A stretch of DNA of 64,000 nt, taken from contig JAJECS010000006.1 in assembly GCA_022821905.1 (NCBI GenBank), positions 186,001 through 250,000 on the forward strand. Direction: 5' to 3'. This DNA is from Chloroflexota bacterium. Its GTDB lineage: Bacteria; Chloroflexota; UBA11872. The notes under the pieces are model-generated. The model had not been told where the DNA came from and did no database searches. It saw nothing but the letters and a program-made list of their open reading frames with translations. This document shows, one piece after another, positions 17,066 to 25,893 of this stretch. A program made the position numbers and the translations under genes. Positions within the stretch are counted from its first letter, which is position 1. Every line of letters starts with the position of its first letter.

Positions 17066-18619
17066 CTATGACGGTCGCAGCGCGTCGCGGATCGCGGCAA
17101 GCCGAAGCCCGCCGATGACGGTCAGCACCACGAGGTAGGAAGCCATTGCGGCGAGCGCCGCGCCGATCCACGAAAAGTCGCGCAGCAGCACGGCCACCAC
17201 CGCCGCCACGCCGGCAGCCACCACCGGGCGCGCGATAGGCTCCAGCACGCGACCGAGCAGCCGGTCCCGGCGCAGAATCCAGCCAAGGCCGGCCAGCAGG
17301 ACGACCTCGCTCCCGATTGTCGTTGCGGCGGCCGCCTCGAACCCCCAGGTCGGCACGAGCGCCAGATTCAGCGCCACGTTGATCAGCGTCGCGGCCAGAA
17401 ACACGGGGGTGAGCCGCCACTGGCGGTCAGAGGCAATCACGACGTATTGCAACGTCCCGTTGAGGTAGCTCAGCGGCAGGAACCAGATCAGGATCGCCAG
17501 CGCCGTGGCGGTTTGCGGCAAATATTCGGACCCCAGCAGGGTTTCCACAACCGGATCGGCGAAGACGAATAGGAGCAGCACGGCGGCCGCGGCAGCCGTT
17601 GCCAAGATCCGCCACGCGCGCGTGAACCAACGCGACAACTCCTCCGGGTCGGCGGACGCACGGGCCATGAGCGGGAAGGCCGCCAGCACGATGGCCGAGG
17701 GCAGGATGTTGAGCGCATTGAGGAACTTGAACGCCGCGTTGTAGTGCCCCACGATCGCCGTGCCCTGCAGGGGCTGCAGGATGAGGATGTCGATCTGGAT
17801 GAACGCGGTGGCCAGCAGGCTGTTCAGCATGAGCGGCAGCGCATCCCGCGCCAGGCCGCGCAGGTCGTCCCGCGGAGCGCGCCCGGCCCGATGCAGCAAC
17901 CCGAATCCAACCGGCCGGCCAATGGCGATCAGGGTGACGCAGCTCGAGATCAGCCCCGCGAGCGCAACGCCCACGACGCCAAGACCGACGGCGAGCAGCA
18001 GCAGTCCAAGGCCGGCGGTCAACGCCGAGGTTCCTGCCACCACGAGCGCGCGACGATCCATGCGCTCCCAGGCGCCATAGACGGCCGCATAGGCCTGGTT
18101 CACCGCCGTTAACGGCAGTCCCAGCGCCAGCACCGCGGTGGTGAGCAACGCCAGCCCGTCAATGGCGCCGGCGGCCCAATAGATGAGGGCGATGCCGACC
18201 ATGGCCGGCATGCTGACGGCCAGCAGACGCGCGCGCAGGGCCAGCGCCGACCTGAAGATGCGCTCGAGTCCCGCCGCATCCCTGGCCACGTCCCGCGTGA
18301 CCAGCGTGCCGAGACCGAAGTCAACGACGACCGCGAAGTAGGCCAGCAGATTCGCCGCGAAGGCGTAGTGGCCGTTGCCCTCCGGACCGATGAACCGGAG
18401 CACGACGACCATGAACACCCAGAACAGGGCTCGGTCGATCAGACTGACGGCAACCGGCGTGATGGCGTTCCGCGCGAATCGCCGTTGCTCGGCGGCGTGC
18501 GTGCGCGCGGTGGGTCGCGTGAGGCGCCGCGCGGACAGCAGCCCGAGGTACACGGTCGCCGCGATAGCAAGCAGGGCGCCAACGGCAACGAGTCCTATGC
18601 CGTTGGCGCCCAGGCTCAT
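17066..18619 (-). CDS. Polysaccharide flippase (Wzx/MATE-like)
   Basis: The protein of about 517 residues has roughly 12-14 hydrophobic segments, with an oligosaccharide-flippase pattern near ALFWVFMVVVLRFIGPEGNGHYAFAANL and VDFGLGTLVTRDVARD. It should move lipid-linked saccharides across the cytoplasmic membrane, fitting the adjacent glycosyltransferase genes on the other strand. The start is uncertain: ATG 18619 gives a normal first membrane helix, while ATG 18685 adds 22 basic residues. Neither has a clear ribosome site. It is divergent from the NHL-repeat gene. Confidence 0.84.
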   Translation of the reverse strand: MSLGANGIGLVAVGALLAIAATVYLGLLSARRLTRPTARTHAAEQRRFARNAITPVAVSLIDRALFWVFMVVVLRFIGPEGNGHYAFAANLLAYFAVVVDFGLGTLVTRDVARDAAGLERIFRSALALRARLLAVSMPAMVGIALIYWAAGAIDGLALLTTAVLALGLPLTAVNQAYAAVYGAWERMDRRALVVAGTSALTAGLGLLLLAVGLGVVGVALAGLISSCVTLIAIGRPVGFGLLHRAGRAPRDDLRGLARDALPLMLNSLLATAFIQIDILILQPLQGTAIVGHYNAAFKFLNALNILPSAIVLAAFPLMARASADPEELSRWFTRAWRILATAAAAAVLLLFVFADPVVETLLGSEYLPQTATALAILIWFLPLSYLNGTLQYVVIASDRQWRLTPVFLAATLINVALNLALVPTWGFEAAAATTIGSEVVLLAGLGWILRRDRLLGRVLEPIARPVVAAGVAAVVAVLLRDFSWIGAALAAMASYLVVLTVIGGLRLAAIRDALRPS

Positions 18620-18908
18620 GGGGAGGGAGGCGAGTCCGAGCTTCCCGCAGGACCGCTGCCTTGGACGTCCGGACCCGCCGAACATAGATCGCGGCTCGCA
18701 CCGGAAACGTTGCGCGATTCGGCGCGAATTTTTTTCCCCGCGAGCATGGGAGGCCGCTCCATGGGGCGCCGGGTCCTCATGGGCGGCAGCATACGCGCCC
18801 CGGCGTCATGAATCCGCGTCGGACGCCGTTCTTCATGTGACCGTCACCGTGGCGCGCATGCGACCCCGATGGAGCGAAAAGACATGAGCCTGAGCGGCGC
18901 GGATCGGC

Positions 18909-18939
18909 TTGGGTTGGCTCGTTGGGCCGTCGCTAGACT
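18909..18939 (+). promoter_or_regulatory. Possible promoter of the NHL-repeat gene
   Basis: TTGGGT (18909-18914) and TAGACT (18934-18939) are separated by 19 bases, 37 bases before the ATG. The spacing is a little long. It lies in a 290-base divergent gap that also has a seven-T run near 18727 and no recognisable gene. Confidence 0.25.
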
Positions 18940-18975
18940 GGCAGCAGCCCATCTTTCCTGCTCCGTGCGCATGCC

Positions 18976-20679
18976 ATGAATCCCCGCCCGTTCGGTCGAC
19001 GCGCCCTCCTTGCCGGCCTGGCGCTGGCGCCGTTGGCCGGGCTTGCGGCCCGAACGGCATCCGCGCAGGACGATGACGAGCCCTTGGCGGTCGCGCTTGC
19101 CACCATCCGCGGAGTGGGCCGCAATTCCTCGCCGTGGGGCGTTGCCGTCGATGACGACGGATTCCTCTACGCGTCGGACTCACGCGGCAGCCGCGTTGTG
19201 CGGATATCGCCGGATGGCTTCGAGCTACTGGTTCTCGCCGATCAGGGCGACTCGGCTGGGTCGGTCTCCAGGCCGAAGGGCGTTGCGCTAGGACCCGACG
19301 GGCTGATGTACGTGGTCGACGGCGGCAATCGACGCGTGCAAGTCTTTGCGCGGGACGGCGAGTTTCGCAGCCAGTGGGGCGGTCAGGGCAGCGGCTCGGG
19401 CCAGTTCAATGCGCCGCGGGGCATTGCGGTCGACGCCGACGGCTTTGTCTACGTCGCCGACGGTTTCAACGATCGCGTCCAGAAGTTTGGGCCCGACGGC
19501 TCGTTCGTCACCATGTGGGGCAGCCGCGGCCAGGAGCCGGGAGAGTTCAGCACACCGAACGGCATCGCCGTCGGCCCCTCCGGCCTGGTGTACGTGGCCG
19601 ATACGTTTCGCGACCGCGTGCAGGTCTTCAGCGCCTCCGGGGAGTTCTGGCGATTCGCCGTGACCGCGCCTGAGGTTCGCAACCCCGTGGGCGTGGCCGT
19701 CGATCAGGCGGAGCGGCTCTACGTCACCGAAGAGGCCGATCACCGGGTGGCGGTGTTCGAGCCCGACGGGGTGCTGATTAGCAGGTTCGGCGCCGAGGGC
19801 GTCGAGGAGAGCGAGTTTCGATTTCCGCAGGGCATCGCGGTGGACGACGACGGCCTGATCTACGTCGCCGACAGCCTCAACAGCCGCGTGCAGGTGTTCG
19901 AGTCGCCGCTCAGCCAGGCAGCGCCGCCACCGGAAGCCGAGGACCTGGCGGTCGGCATCGCGCTGGCCGACGCGGCGTCGAGCCCGCTGCGTCACAGCCT
20001 GACCGACTGGCGCGTGCGGCTTGACGGCGAGCTGCTGACGGCCGGCTTCGCCGCCTACTTCAATGCCACCGGCGGCCTGCGACGCTGGGGCTACCCAACG
20101 TCCGATCCGTGGCGCGAGCAGCCCGGCGTGATCACGCAGTGGTTCCAGCGCGGCGTCATGGATTGGAACCTCGACACCTTTTCCGGCAAGCGGAAGGTAT
20201 TCGCCCGTCCGGTGTGGGACCTCATCGGCGGCGGTCTCGGCGGCGCGCCCAATCTCGGCATCGAGCCCAACCTGTTTTCCGATCAGGAGGGCGTGATCGT
20301 GGGCACCTGGGGACATCGCGTGTCCAACTTCGCGATCGACGGATCGGTGACCGGGTTCCTCGACTTCTTCGAGCAGTTCGGGGGAGCTTTGGCGTTTGGC
20401 GCCCCGCGCACGGAGGCGCGCGTGGACACGGGCGCGCCCGGCACGATCATTGCGCCCGGCGCCGAGCCGGGAGTGATCCGCCAATACTTTCAGAACGCCG
20501 TCCTCGAGAGCTGGCCGAATTCCGGCGAGCCGGTGCAACTGCGGCTGCTGGGCGACACCCTGAGAGACCGCCAGTTTCCCGATGGCGCCTGGCGGCATTT
20601 GACGCCGTTTCTCGATGCCGAGTTTGTGCGCAGCGGAGAGGCCCGGACCTTTCACCGCGCGGGAGAAGCGGAAGGCTAG
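18976..20679 (+). CDS. Exported NHL-repeat beta-propeller protein
   Basis: The 567-residue protein begins with an export signal containing twin arginines (FGRRALLAGLALAPLAGLAAR) and an ASAQ cleavage site, suggesting Tat export. Six NHL repeats (residues about 48-315) share the pattern PxGIAVDxDGxxYVADxxNxRVQVF and should form one propeller. A C-terminal region (about 335-560) contains two copies of a module with GG-x-x-x-x-G-x-P and a later QxFQxxVxxW stretch. NHL propellers bind proteins or ligands rather than catalyse, though some are lyases. The gene sits between the flippase and the LCP ligase, consistent with a role at the cell surface. Confidence 0.82.
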   Translation: MNPRPFGRRALLAGLALAPLAGLAARTASAQDDDEPLAVALATIRGVGRNSSPWGVAVDDDGFLYASDSRGSRVVRISPDGFELLVLADQGDSAGSVSRPKGVALGPDGLMYVVDGGNRRVQVFARDGEFRSQWGGQGSGSGQFNAPRGIAVDADGFVYVADGFNDRVQKFGPDGSFVTMWGSRGQEPGEFSTPNGIAVGPSGLVYVADTFRDRVQVFSASGEFWRFAVTAPEVRNPVGVAVDQAERLYVTEEADHRVAVFEPDGVLISRFGAEGVEESEFRFPQGIAVDDDGLIYVADSLNSRVQVFESPLSQAAPPPEAEDLAVGIALADAASSPLRHSLTDWRVRLDGELLTAGFAAYFNATGGLRRWGYPTSDPWREQPGVITQWFQRGVMDWNLDTFSGKRKVFARPVWDLIGGGLGGAPNLGIEPNLFSDQEGVIVGTWGHRVSNFAIDGSVTGFLDFFEQFGGALAFGAPRTEARVDTGAPGTIIAPGAEPGVIRQYFQNAVLESWPNSGEPVQLRLLGDTLRDRQFPDGAWRHLTPFLDAEFVRSGEARTFHRAGEAEG

Positions 20680-21956
20680 CTCGGGTAGTAGGCCTCGCAG
20701 TTGTCGGCGATGAAGACGGGCTCGCCGGCGGCGTTTGTGGGGCTCTCCAGCGAGCGTGCGAAGGCGTCGGCCACGAAGTCTCGAATCGCGACCAGATCCG
20801 GACGCAGGAGAAATGCGCCGTCCACGCCGGTGATCCACTGCAGCAGCTCGCCGCCGCCGCTGTGGACGGCAAACGAGTGCACCCGTTGCGCAGGCGTGCG
20901 AAGCGCCAACTCGGTCAGCGCGGGGAGCTGCTCGAGCGGAAAGTCGGTGCGGAACGCGCCGCCAAGCTCCTCGATCACGGCGGGGATGTTGACGATCAGC
21001 GCCGGTGACAGGGCCTGATCCCGCAGGCCGCGCATCACCTGCTGCTGGCGGCAAATGCGGGCAAAGTCGCCCGCCGGGTCGTACTTGCGCGAGCGGCCAT
21101 AGGCGACAGCCTCGCGACCGTTGAGCGTGTTCAATCCCGGCTCCAGGACCAGGCGAATCTCCTCGTCGGTGTCCAGGTAGACGAACCGCTCGTCGAACTC
21201 GCGCGGCGACCAGACGTTCACGCCGTCCAGCGCGTCGATGATGCGTTCCACGCCATAGAAGTTCACCAGCAGGAAATAGTCGATGGGAATCCCGGTGATG
21301 TTGTGAAGGGTGGCCTGAAGCGCCTCCATGCCCTGGCGCTTGAAGATCTCGTTCACCCGGGAGGAGTGCGTATCGCAGGCGTCGAGACAAAGATCGCGCG
21401 GAATCGAGAGCACGAGAGCCGAGCCGCTCTCGGGATCGAGGCTGACCAACATGATGACGTCCGTGTTGCCTTCGAACGATTCCGCGCGGTCGATCCCAAG
21501 CAGCAGGAACGTGACCCGCTGCTCGACCCCGGGCAAGTCGGTCGCGACGGTGGGAAGACGGACGGGTTCGGCGGGGCCTGGATTTGGGGTAGCCGCCCCA
21601 GCGGCCGGCGTGACGGCAATTGCGGCCGTCGGCTCCGGCGTCGAGGCCGTCGGGGCTGGCTCGGGCGTAACCGTGTCGGGGGGCACCGGTGGTGAGAGCA
21701 CGACGGTGGGTGACTCCGCCGCCGGCGAACTCGCGGCGCTGGGCGTGGGGGTGGATGGCGGAGGCGAACTTTGTGCCGTCAAGGTCGGCGTCAGCGCCTC
21801 GGGCGGCTCCGGCGCCTCAGGCGGATCGGGCGTTGGCGCCACCACTACGACTGCGGTTGTGGCGGGACCTGGCTCCCGGATTGCGTTGCCGCACGCGGCG
21901 ACGGCCAGCATGCCGACGGCGGTTAGCGTGAGGACGCGCGCCAGCGTGCGGCTCAA
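20676..21956 (-). CDS. LytR-CpsA-Psr (LCP) family protein, lipoprotein
   Basis: LCP enzymes attach polyprenyl-linked glycans to peptidoglycan or protein. The LCP domain (about residues 145-330) has LLGIDRAESFEGNTDVIMLV, SIPRDLCLD and GREAVAYGRSRKYDPAGDF with conserved Arg and Asp residues. The N-terminus from a TTG at 21956 reads MSRTLARVLTLTAVGMLAVA then AC, an ideal lipoprotein signal with lipobox VAAC. A Pro/Thr/Glu-rich linker of about 100 residues follows. Longer in-frame starts up to 22469 run antisense through the mutY gene and are rejected. Its stop overlaps that of the NHL gene at a shared CTAG. Lipid anchoring rather than a membrane helix is less usual for LCP proteins. Confidence 0.85.
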   Translation of the reverse strand: MSRTLARVLTLTAVGMLAVAACGNAIREPGPATTAVVVVAPTPDPPEAPEPPEALTPTLTAQSSPPPSTPTPSAASSPAAESPTVVLSPPVPPDTVTPEPAPTASTPEPTAAIAVTPAAGAATPNPGPAEPVRLPTVATDLPGVEQRVTFLLLGIDRAESFEGNTDVIMLVSLDPESGSALVLSIPRDLCLDACDTHSSRVNEIFKRQGMEALQATLHNITGIPIDYFLLVNFYGVERIIDALDGVNVWSPREFDERFVYLDTDEEIRLVLEPGLNTLNGREAVAYGRSRKYDPAGDFARICRQQQVMRGLRDQALSPALIVNIPAVIEELGGAFRTDFPLEQLPALTELALRTPAQRVHSFAVHSGGGELLQWITGVDGAFLLRPDLVAIRDFVADAFARSLESPTNAAGEPVFIADNCEAYYPS

Positions 21957-22025
21957 TGGCGTGGCGAGCTGGGGAATTGAGATCTCGAGCGGCGCACGAT
22001 CCTTTTGACCGTACCATCGGCCCGT

Positions 22026-22847
22026 ATGGCGACTGTGCATGTGGAAAGCGGTTTCGGCAGGTGTTCCGTGACTAGCCATCTGGAAATCGAGCCGGGATTT
22101 CGGACGGCGTTTCAGGACCGCCTCATCCGCTGGTATCGCGCACATCGACGTGACCTGCCGTGGCGTGAAACCCGCAACCCGTATCACGTCGCGGTGTCCG
22201 AATTGCTGCTCCAGCAGACCCAGGCGTCTCGGGTGGCGCCGGTATACCGCGAGTTCGTGCGCCGCTACCCGACGATCGAGGATCTCCATCGCGCGCCTGC
22301 CGAACAGGTGGGCGCGCTGACTGATCCGCTCGGCTATCACATTCGGGGCAAATGGCTGAAGGCCATGGCGGCGGTCGTCGTCGCGGACCATGGGGGCCGC
22401 ATGCCGGACTCGCTCGAAGGCCTGAGGCGCCTGCCGGGATTGGGGCCCTATGCCGCGGCGGCCGTACACACATTCGGCAACGGCAAGCGGGCGCCGCTGG
22501 TGGATACCAACATCGCGCGGGTCTACACCCGCGCCGTCGGCCTGCCGACCGAAGGTTCGGCCTACCGCGACACACGCCGGCTCGCGGAGCTTGCCGAGGC
22601 GCTGACGCCCGCCCGGCGCTTCTACGACTACGGGCAGGGCCTCATGGACCTCGGCGCCACGGTGTGCACCGCACGAGCGCCGGACTGTCCCCGATGTCCG
22701 TTGCGCCGGCTCTGCCGCGATCTGACCGGCGGACCGCCCGTGGCCGTATGGCGCGTCGACGGCGTGCCCATGGCCGCCGAGCGCACGGCGGGCTATCGCG
22801 TCGGATCGAGGGCTACCCCTCGTCGAGCGGCAGCGACGGACTCGTGA
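22026..22847 (+). CDS. mutY: MutY-type A/G-specific adenine DNA glycosylase, short form
   Basis: Base-excision repair enzyme that removes adenine opposite 8-oxoG. The helix-hairpin-helix is LPGLGPYAAAAV, the catalytic aspartate is in VDTNIARV, and the 4Fe-4S loop has the expected C-x6-C-x2-C-x5-C spacing (CTARAPDCPRCPLRRLC). The N-terminal LPWRETRNPYHV and LLLQQTQAS motifs fit MutY. At 273 residues it lacks the NUDIX-like C-terminal domain that full MutY uses to recognise 8-oxoG. ATG 22026 is preferred; TTG 22005 is an alternative. It is divergent from the LCP gene. Confidence 0.85.
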   Translation: MATVHVESGFGRCSVTSHLEIEPGFRTAFQDRLIRWYRAHRRDLPWRETRNPYHVAVSELLLQQTQASRVAPVYREFVRRYPTIEDLHRAPAEQVGALTDPLGYHIRGKWLKAMAAVVVADHGGRMPDSLEGLRRLPGLGPYAAAAVHTFGNGKRAPLVDTNIARVYTRAVGLPTEGSAYRDTRRLAELAEALTPARRFYDYGQGLMDLGATVCTARAPDCPRCPLRRLCRDLTGGPPVAVWRVDGVPMAAERTAGYRVGSRATPRRAAATDS

Positions 22848-22851
22848 GGGC

Positions 22852-24006
22852 CTAGCCCGCGGCGCCCTCGGTCTGCTTTCGCAGCGCGTCGAGGGCCGCC
22901 TGCTCTACCTCGGCAACATCCGGGCTGTCGACCAATCCACTCGTGGGGCTGCCGCGATACACCCAGACCGCGTTTGGAGCGTAGGGACCGTAGACCCATG
23001 GCTCGGTCGTGGTGAATACGGTTACGGACGGCGTGCCCACGCATGCGGCGAGCTGCGCGGCCGTCGAGTCGTTGCCGACAAACAGATCGCCGCGGGCAAT
23101 GAGCGCCGCCAGCTGTCCGAAGCCGGTCTGGCCGCTCAGGTCGATCGCCGGCTCGCGCATGGCGGACCGCACGGCGGCATTGGAGCTGGCGTCCGACGGC
23201 AGGCCCACCAGCACGACGGTGGCGCCGCGGCGTTCGATCAGCGCGTCGGCCACGCGCGCATAGCCCGCGGCGGTCCAGCGCTTCGAGACGTCCACCGCGC
23301 CCGGATTCAAGCCGCCGCCAGGCGCCATGATTACCAGCGGGCGTCCGGGCACGGCGCCGAATTCCTGGTGCAAACGGTCGGCGGCCGCCTCGTCACTTAC
23401 CGAGGGGCGAAAGTGGCAGCGAACGTCGCCGGTATCGATCCCCATGGCCCTCGCGACCCGCAGGTAGGCATCGACTTCGTGTTCGTCGTCGGCGATGGGA
23501 ACGCGCGTGGTATGCGCAAACCCGCGTCCCTTGTTGTGAAGGCCGATGCGGTAGGGAATGCGCGCGAGGTAGGGCAAGAGCGCCATCAGCGGCGAGCGGT
23601 CCAAAACCACCGCCACGTCAAATCGGCCCTGTCGAAGCCGCCGGATGAGGGCCAGATAGGCCTGGGCGTCATACCGGCGGGGTGTGCCGAGCTGTCCCAT
23701 GTCGAGCATGTCGTCGATGTGGGGATTGTTCGCGAGCGTCCGGCGGGCGTAGTCGCCGACGGCATAGGTAATCCGAGCGTCGGGGTGGGCCCGGCGCAGG
23801 GCGTCGAGGAACGGCGTCGTCCGCAGCACGTCGCCCAGGGCAAGGGGTTTGATGACGACCGCGGAGAAGGGCGAGGGCGGCAGCGCGCGAATGCCGGGTG
23901 GCGAGGGACGAATGGCAAGCCCGGCCGCGCGGCAAAGCGCGGTGACCGTATGCGCTCGCAAGCCGTGCCGGCGACGCCAGTCTTTGCTGGGCTCCCAACG
24001 CCTCAT
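22852..24006 (-). CDS. Family 9 glycosyltransferase (heptosyltransferase-like)
   Basis: The 384-residue protein has the GT9 GT-B fold: VVIKPLALGDVLRTTPFLDALRRAHP at the N-terminus, and VGNDSTAAQLAACVGTPSVTVFTTTEP in the donor domain. GT9 enzymes include LPS heptosyltransferases. No heptose or lipid A genes appear in this window, so the acceptor may be another envelope glycan. I chose the ATG at 24006. A longer in-frame start at 24696 runs antisense through the fmdB and HAD genes and is rejected. It is convergent with mutY. Confidence 0.82.
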   Translation of the reverse strand: MRRWEPSKDWRRRHGLRAHTVTALCRAAGLAIRPSPPGIRALPPSPFSAVVIKPLALGDVLRTTPFLDALRRAHPDARITYAVGDYARRTLANNPHIDDMLDMGQLGTPRRYDAQAYLALIRRLRQGRFDVAVVLDRSPLMALLPYLARIPYRIGLHNKGRGFAHTTRVPIADDEHEVDAYLRVARAMGIDTGDVRCHFRPSVSDEAAADRLHQEFGAVPGRPLVIMAPGGGLNPGAVDVSKRWTAAGYARVADALIERRGATVVLVGLPSDASSNAAVRSAMREPAIDLSGQTGFGQLAALIARGDLFVGNDSTAAQLAACVGTPSVTVFTTTEPWVYGPYAPNAVWVYRGSPTSGLVDSPDVAEVEQAALDALRKQTEGAAG

Positions 24007-24141
24007 GGCAGCACGCTCGAACGAGATCGCGCGGTCCGATTGCAGCAACGAGCCTAGCACCGCAAACATCTGCCGTTGGGGGTGCGCCGTACACTTGCAG
24101 CATCTCTGCGCTGGCCGTTCCAGCGCGGCCGACACCCTCCG

Positions 24142-24546
24142 GTGCCTGTCTTCGATTACCGCTGCCGCGACTGCCGGCGGCGCTCCACCAAGCTCTTCAA
24201 GACCTTCGCGGCGGTGCATGATCCGCCGTGCCCCCATTGCGGCTCGGATCGGTTGGAACGCCTGCTCTCGCGCATCACCTTTGTCCGCAGCGGTGCAGCG
24301 GATGACGGCGCGGGCGATGAGGACTTCTCGGGTATGGACGCGACCATGGAAGGCCTGGACTCGGGTGATCCCCGCAGCCTTGCCCGCATGACGCGGCAGA
24401 TGAGCGAGGAGATGGGCGAAGACTTGCCCGATGAGTTCGAGCCCATGCTGCGCCGGATGGAAGCCGGCGAAATGCCCGACGACGCCGAGTTCGAAGACGC
24501 GGGCGCTGGCATGGACGGCGGCGGCGACGCGTTCGATGAGGACTAG
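24142..24546 (+). CDS. FmdB-family zinc ribbon protein
   Basis: From GTG 24142 the 134-residue protein starts MPVFDYRCRDCRRRSTKLF with a second CxxC in PPCPHCGSDRLERL, the four-cysteine ribbon of the FmdB/regulatory-protein family. The remaining residues are acidic and rich in Asp, Glu, Met and Gly, without a known fold. Family role is uncertain; some members affect transcription of formamidase or amidase genes. An upstream in-frame start at 24076 is unlikely because the family begins exactly at MPxxxYRC. Its end overlaps the HAD gene by 11 bases. Confidence 0.8.
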   Translation: MPVFDYRCRDCRRRSTKLFKTFAAVHDPPCPHCGSDRLERLLSRITFVRSGAADDGAGDEDFSGMDATMEGLDSGDPRSLARMTRQMSEEMGEDLPDEFEPMLRRMEAGEMPDDAEFEDAGAGMDGGGDAFDED

Positions 24547-25375
24547 CCTGAACCCTCGACTCCTCGCGCTCGACGTGGATGGCACGTTGACCTGGCCCGG
24601 CGTGGGCCCCGATTCAGACGTGATCCGGTCGCTTGGCGACGTCGCCGCGCAGGGCGTCACGGTCGTCGTGGCGACTGGTCGCGGAACGTATGCCACGGCT
24701 GAGATCGTGCGCGAGCTGCCGGCAGGCGCCTACGCCGTCCTCAACAATGGAGGCATCGTGCGGCGCGTCAGCGACGGGCGCGTGCTGCGAGCCAGGCACA
24801 TGACACATGCCGCCGCATCCGCGGTGCTCGGGGTCTATCGCGACAACGGCATGGCCGGCATCTGGGTCGAGTCGCCGTTCGCCGGCGAGCGCTACCTGTG
24901 CGACGGCGCGTGGTGGACCCACGCCCCCACGCGGCTCTACCTGTCCACCAAGCTGCCGATCATTCGCCCCATGCCGGGGACGGCGGTAGCCGCGCCGGCC
25001 GTCGAGGTATTCGCATTCGGTGACCGTGAAGCGGTGGCCAGCGCCGAGCGCCGCATCAATGACGAATTCGACGACACCGTCTCGACGGTGTCCTGGTGGA
25101 GTGAGCGTCTCGGGGCCGGTGGATTGGAATCCCTGCCGGTGGGCGGGACCAAAGCGGAAGCCCTGGCCTGGCTGGCCGGCGAGCTGGGCATCGAGTCTTC
25201 CGACGTCGTGGCCGTCGGCGACGACCGCAACGATATTGAGATGCTGCAATGGGCCGGTCGCGGCGTCGCCATGTCGCACGCGCCGCCCGACGTTCAGGCT
25301 GCCGCCGACGAAGTGGCCACGGTCGATGGGCCGCCGGCCGTGCGGCAGGTCATGCGTGAGGTGTGGGGCGTTTAG
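24536..25375 (+). CDS. HAD-superfamily hydrolase (Cof-like, class IIB)
   Basis: The 279-residue protein has the HAD motifs: LLALDVDGTLTWPG with nucleophile and acid aspartates, VVATGRGTYATAEIV, then GGTKAEALAWLAGELGI and the terminal GDDRNDIEML motif. The cap domain between residues about 85 and 190 is the C2B type of Cof proteins that act on sugar phosphates, pyridoxal phosphate or other phospho-compounds. ATG 24536 is chosen because the longer start lies inside fmdB. Translational coupling with fmdB is likely through the overlap. Confidence 0.85.
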   Translation: MRTSLNPRLLALDVDGTLTWPGVGPDSDVIRSLGDVAAQGVTVVVATGRGTYATAEIVRELPAGAYAVLNNGGIVRRVSDGRVLRARHMTHAAASAVLGVYRDNGMAGIWVESPFAGERYLCDGAWWTHAPTRLYLSTKLPIIRPMPGTAVAAPAVEVFAFGDREAVASAERRINDEFDDTVSTVSWWSERLGAGGLESLPVGGTKAEALAWLAGELGIESSDVVAVGDDRNDIEMLQWAGRGVAMSHAPPDVQAAADEVATVDGPPAVRQVMREVWGV

Positions 25376-25416
25376 TTGGCTTCCTGCTCCCGCAGCGAGA
25401 CCTGCGCCTGCCTCGC

Positions 25417-25443
25417 GTCATTCCCGCGAAGGCCGGAATCCAC
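25417..25443. repeat. Dispersed palindromic repeat, family B (short form)
   Basis: A degenerate copy, GTCATTCCCGCGAAGGCCGG followed by AATCCAC, with the inner hairpin imperfect. It lies in the 298-base gap after the HAD gene; the rest of that gap shows no gene. Confidence 0.75.
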
Positions 25444-25653
25444 CCTTCACTGAACCTGGGGCTGATGGCATTTCAACGACCATCCTTCGTCCGACTGGAC
25501 TTTGCAGAGGTCTGCCAAGGCGGGAATCTAGGTCCGAGCCAACTTTGAAATGGGCGGGCTAGCTTCCAGGCGTGTGGGGAATCTCCGGGTGAGGCAAAGG
25601 CTGCCGGCGTGGGAGACCGCGGAGGTGATTGTCAAAAGCGACGAACGACCGGG

Positions 25654-25662
25654 TGCTAGCAT
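25654..25662 (+). promoter_or_regulatory. Extended -10 promoter of tRNA-Thr
   Basis: TGCTAGCAT matches the extended -10 form TGnTAnnnT, 11 bases ahead of the tRNA. A TTGTCA lies at 25629-25634, but the 22-base spacing is too long for a normal -35. The placement is right for a tRNA start point near 25669. Confidence 0.35.
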
Positions 25663-25673
25663 TTTCCCCGTCC

Positions 25674-25749
25674 GCCGATGTAGCTCAGTTGGCAGAGCGG
25701 GGCTTTCGTAAAGCTCAGGTCGTGGGTTCGAATCCCACCGTCGGCTCCA
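25674..25749 (+). tRNA. tRNA-Thr (anticodon CGT), copy 1
   Basis: A 76-base cloverleaf with encoded CCA. The acceptor stem GCCGATG pairs with CGTCGGC, with one G-U pair. The anticodon arm is GGGCT-TTCGTAA-AGCTC with anticodon CGT reading ACG. The T arm is GTGGG-TTCGAAT-CCCAC, and the discriminator base is T. All paired regions are intact. Confidence 0.93.
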
Positions 25750-25893
25750 TCCTTGCCGCGCCACGTTGGGCGTGTTCGAGAGGCGTCCCGCGGAGCTGGC
25801 GGCTCTGGTTGACGCGGCAGACCCACGGCGTAAAGCTGGAGCGTTTGGCGGCGGCGTTCGATAAGGCCGTCCGCGGTTCTGCGAGGAAGCCCA

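Noticed and set aside
22469-24696. Long N-terminal extensions of the LCP and GT9 genes
   Set aside because: The added parts lie antisense to mutY, fmdB and HAD genes; signal peptide and fold positions support the shorter starts.
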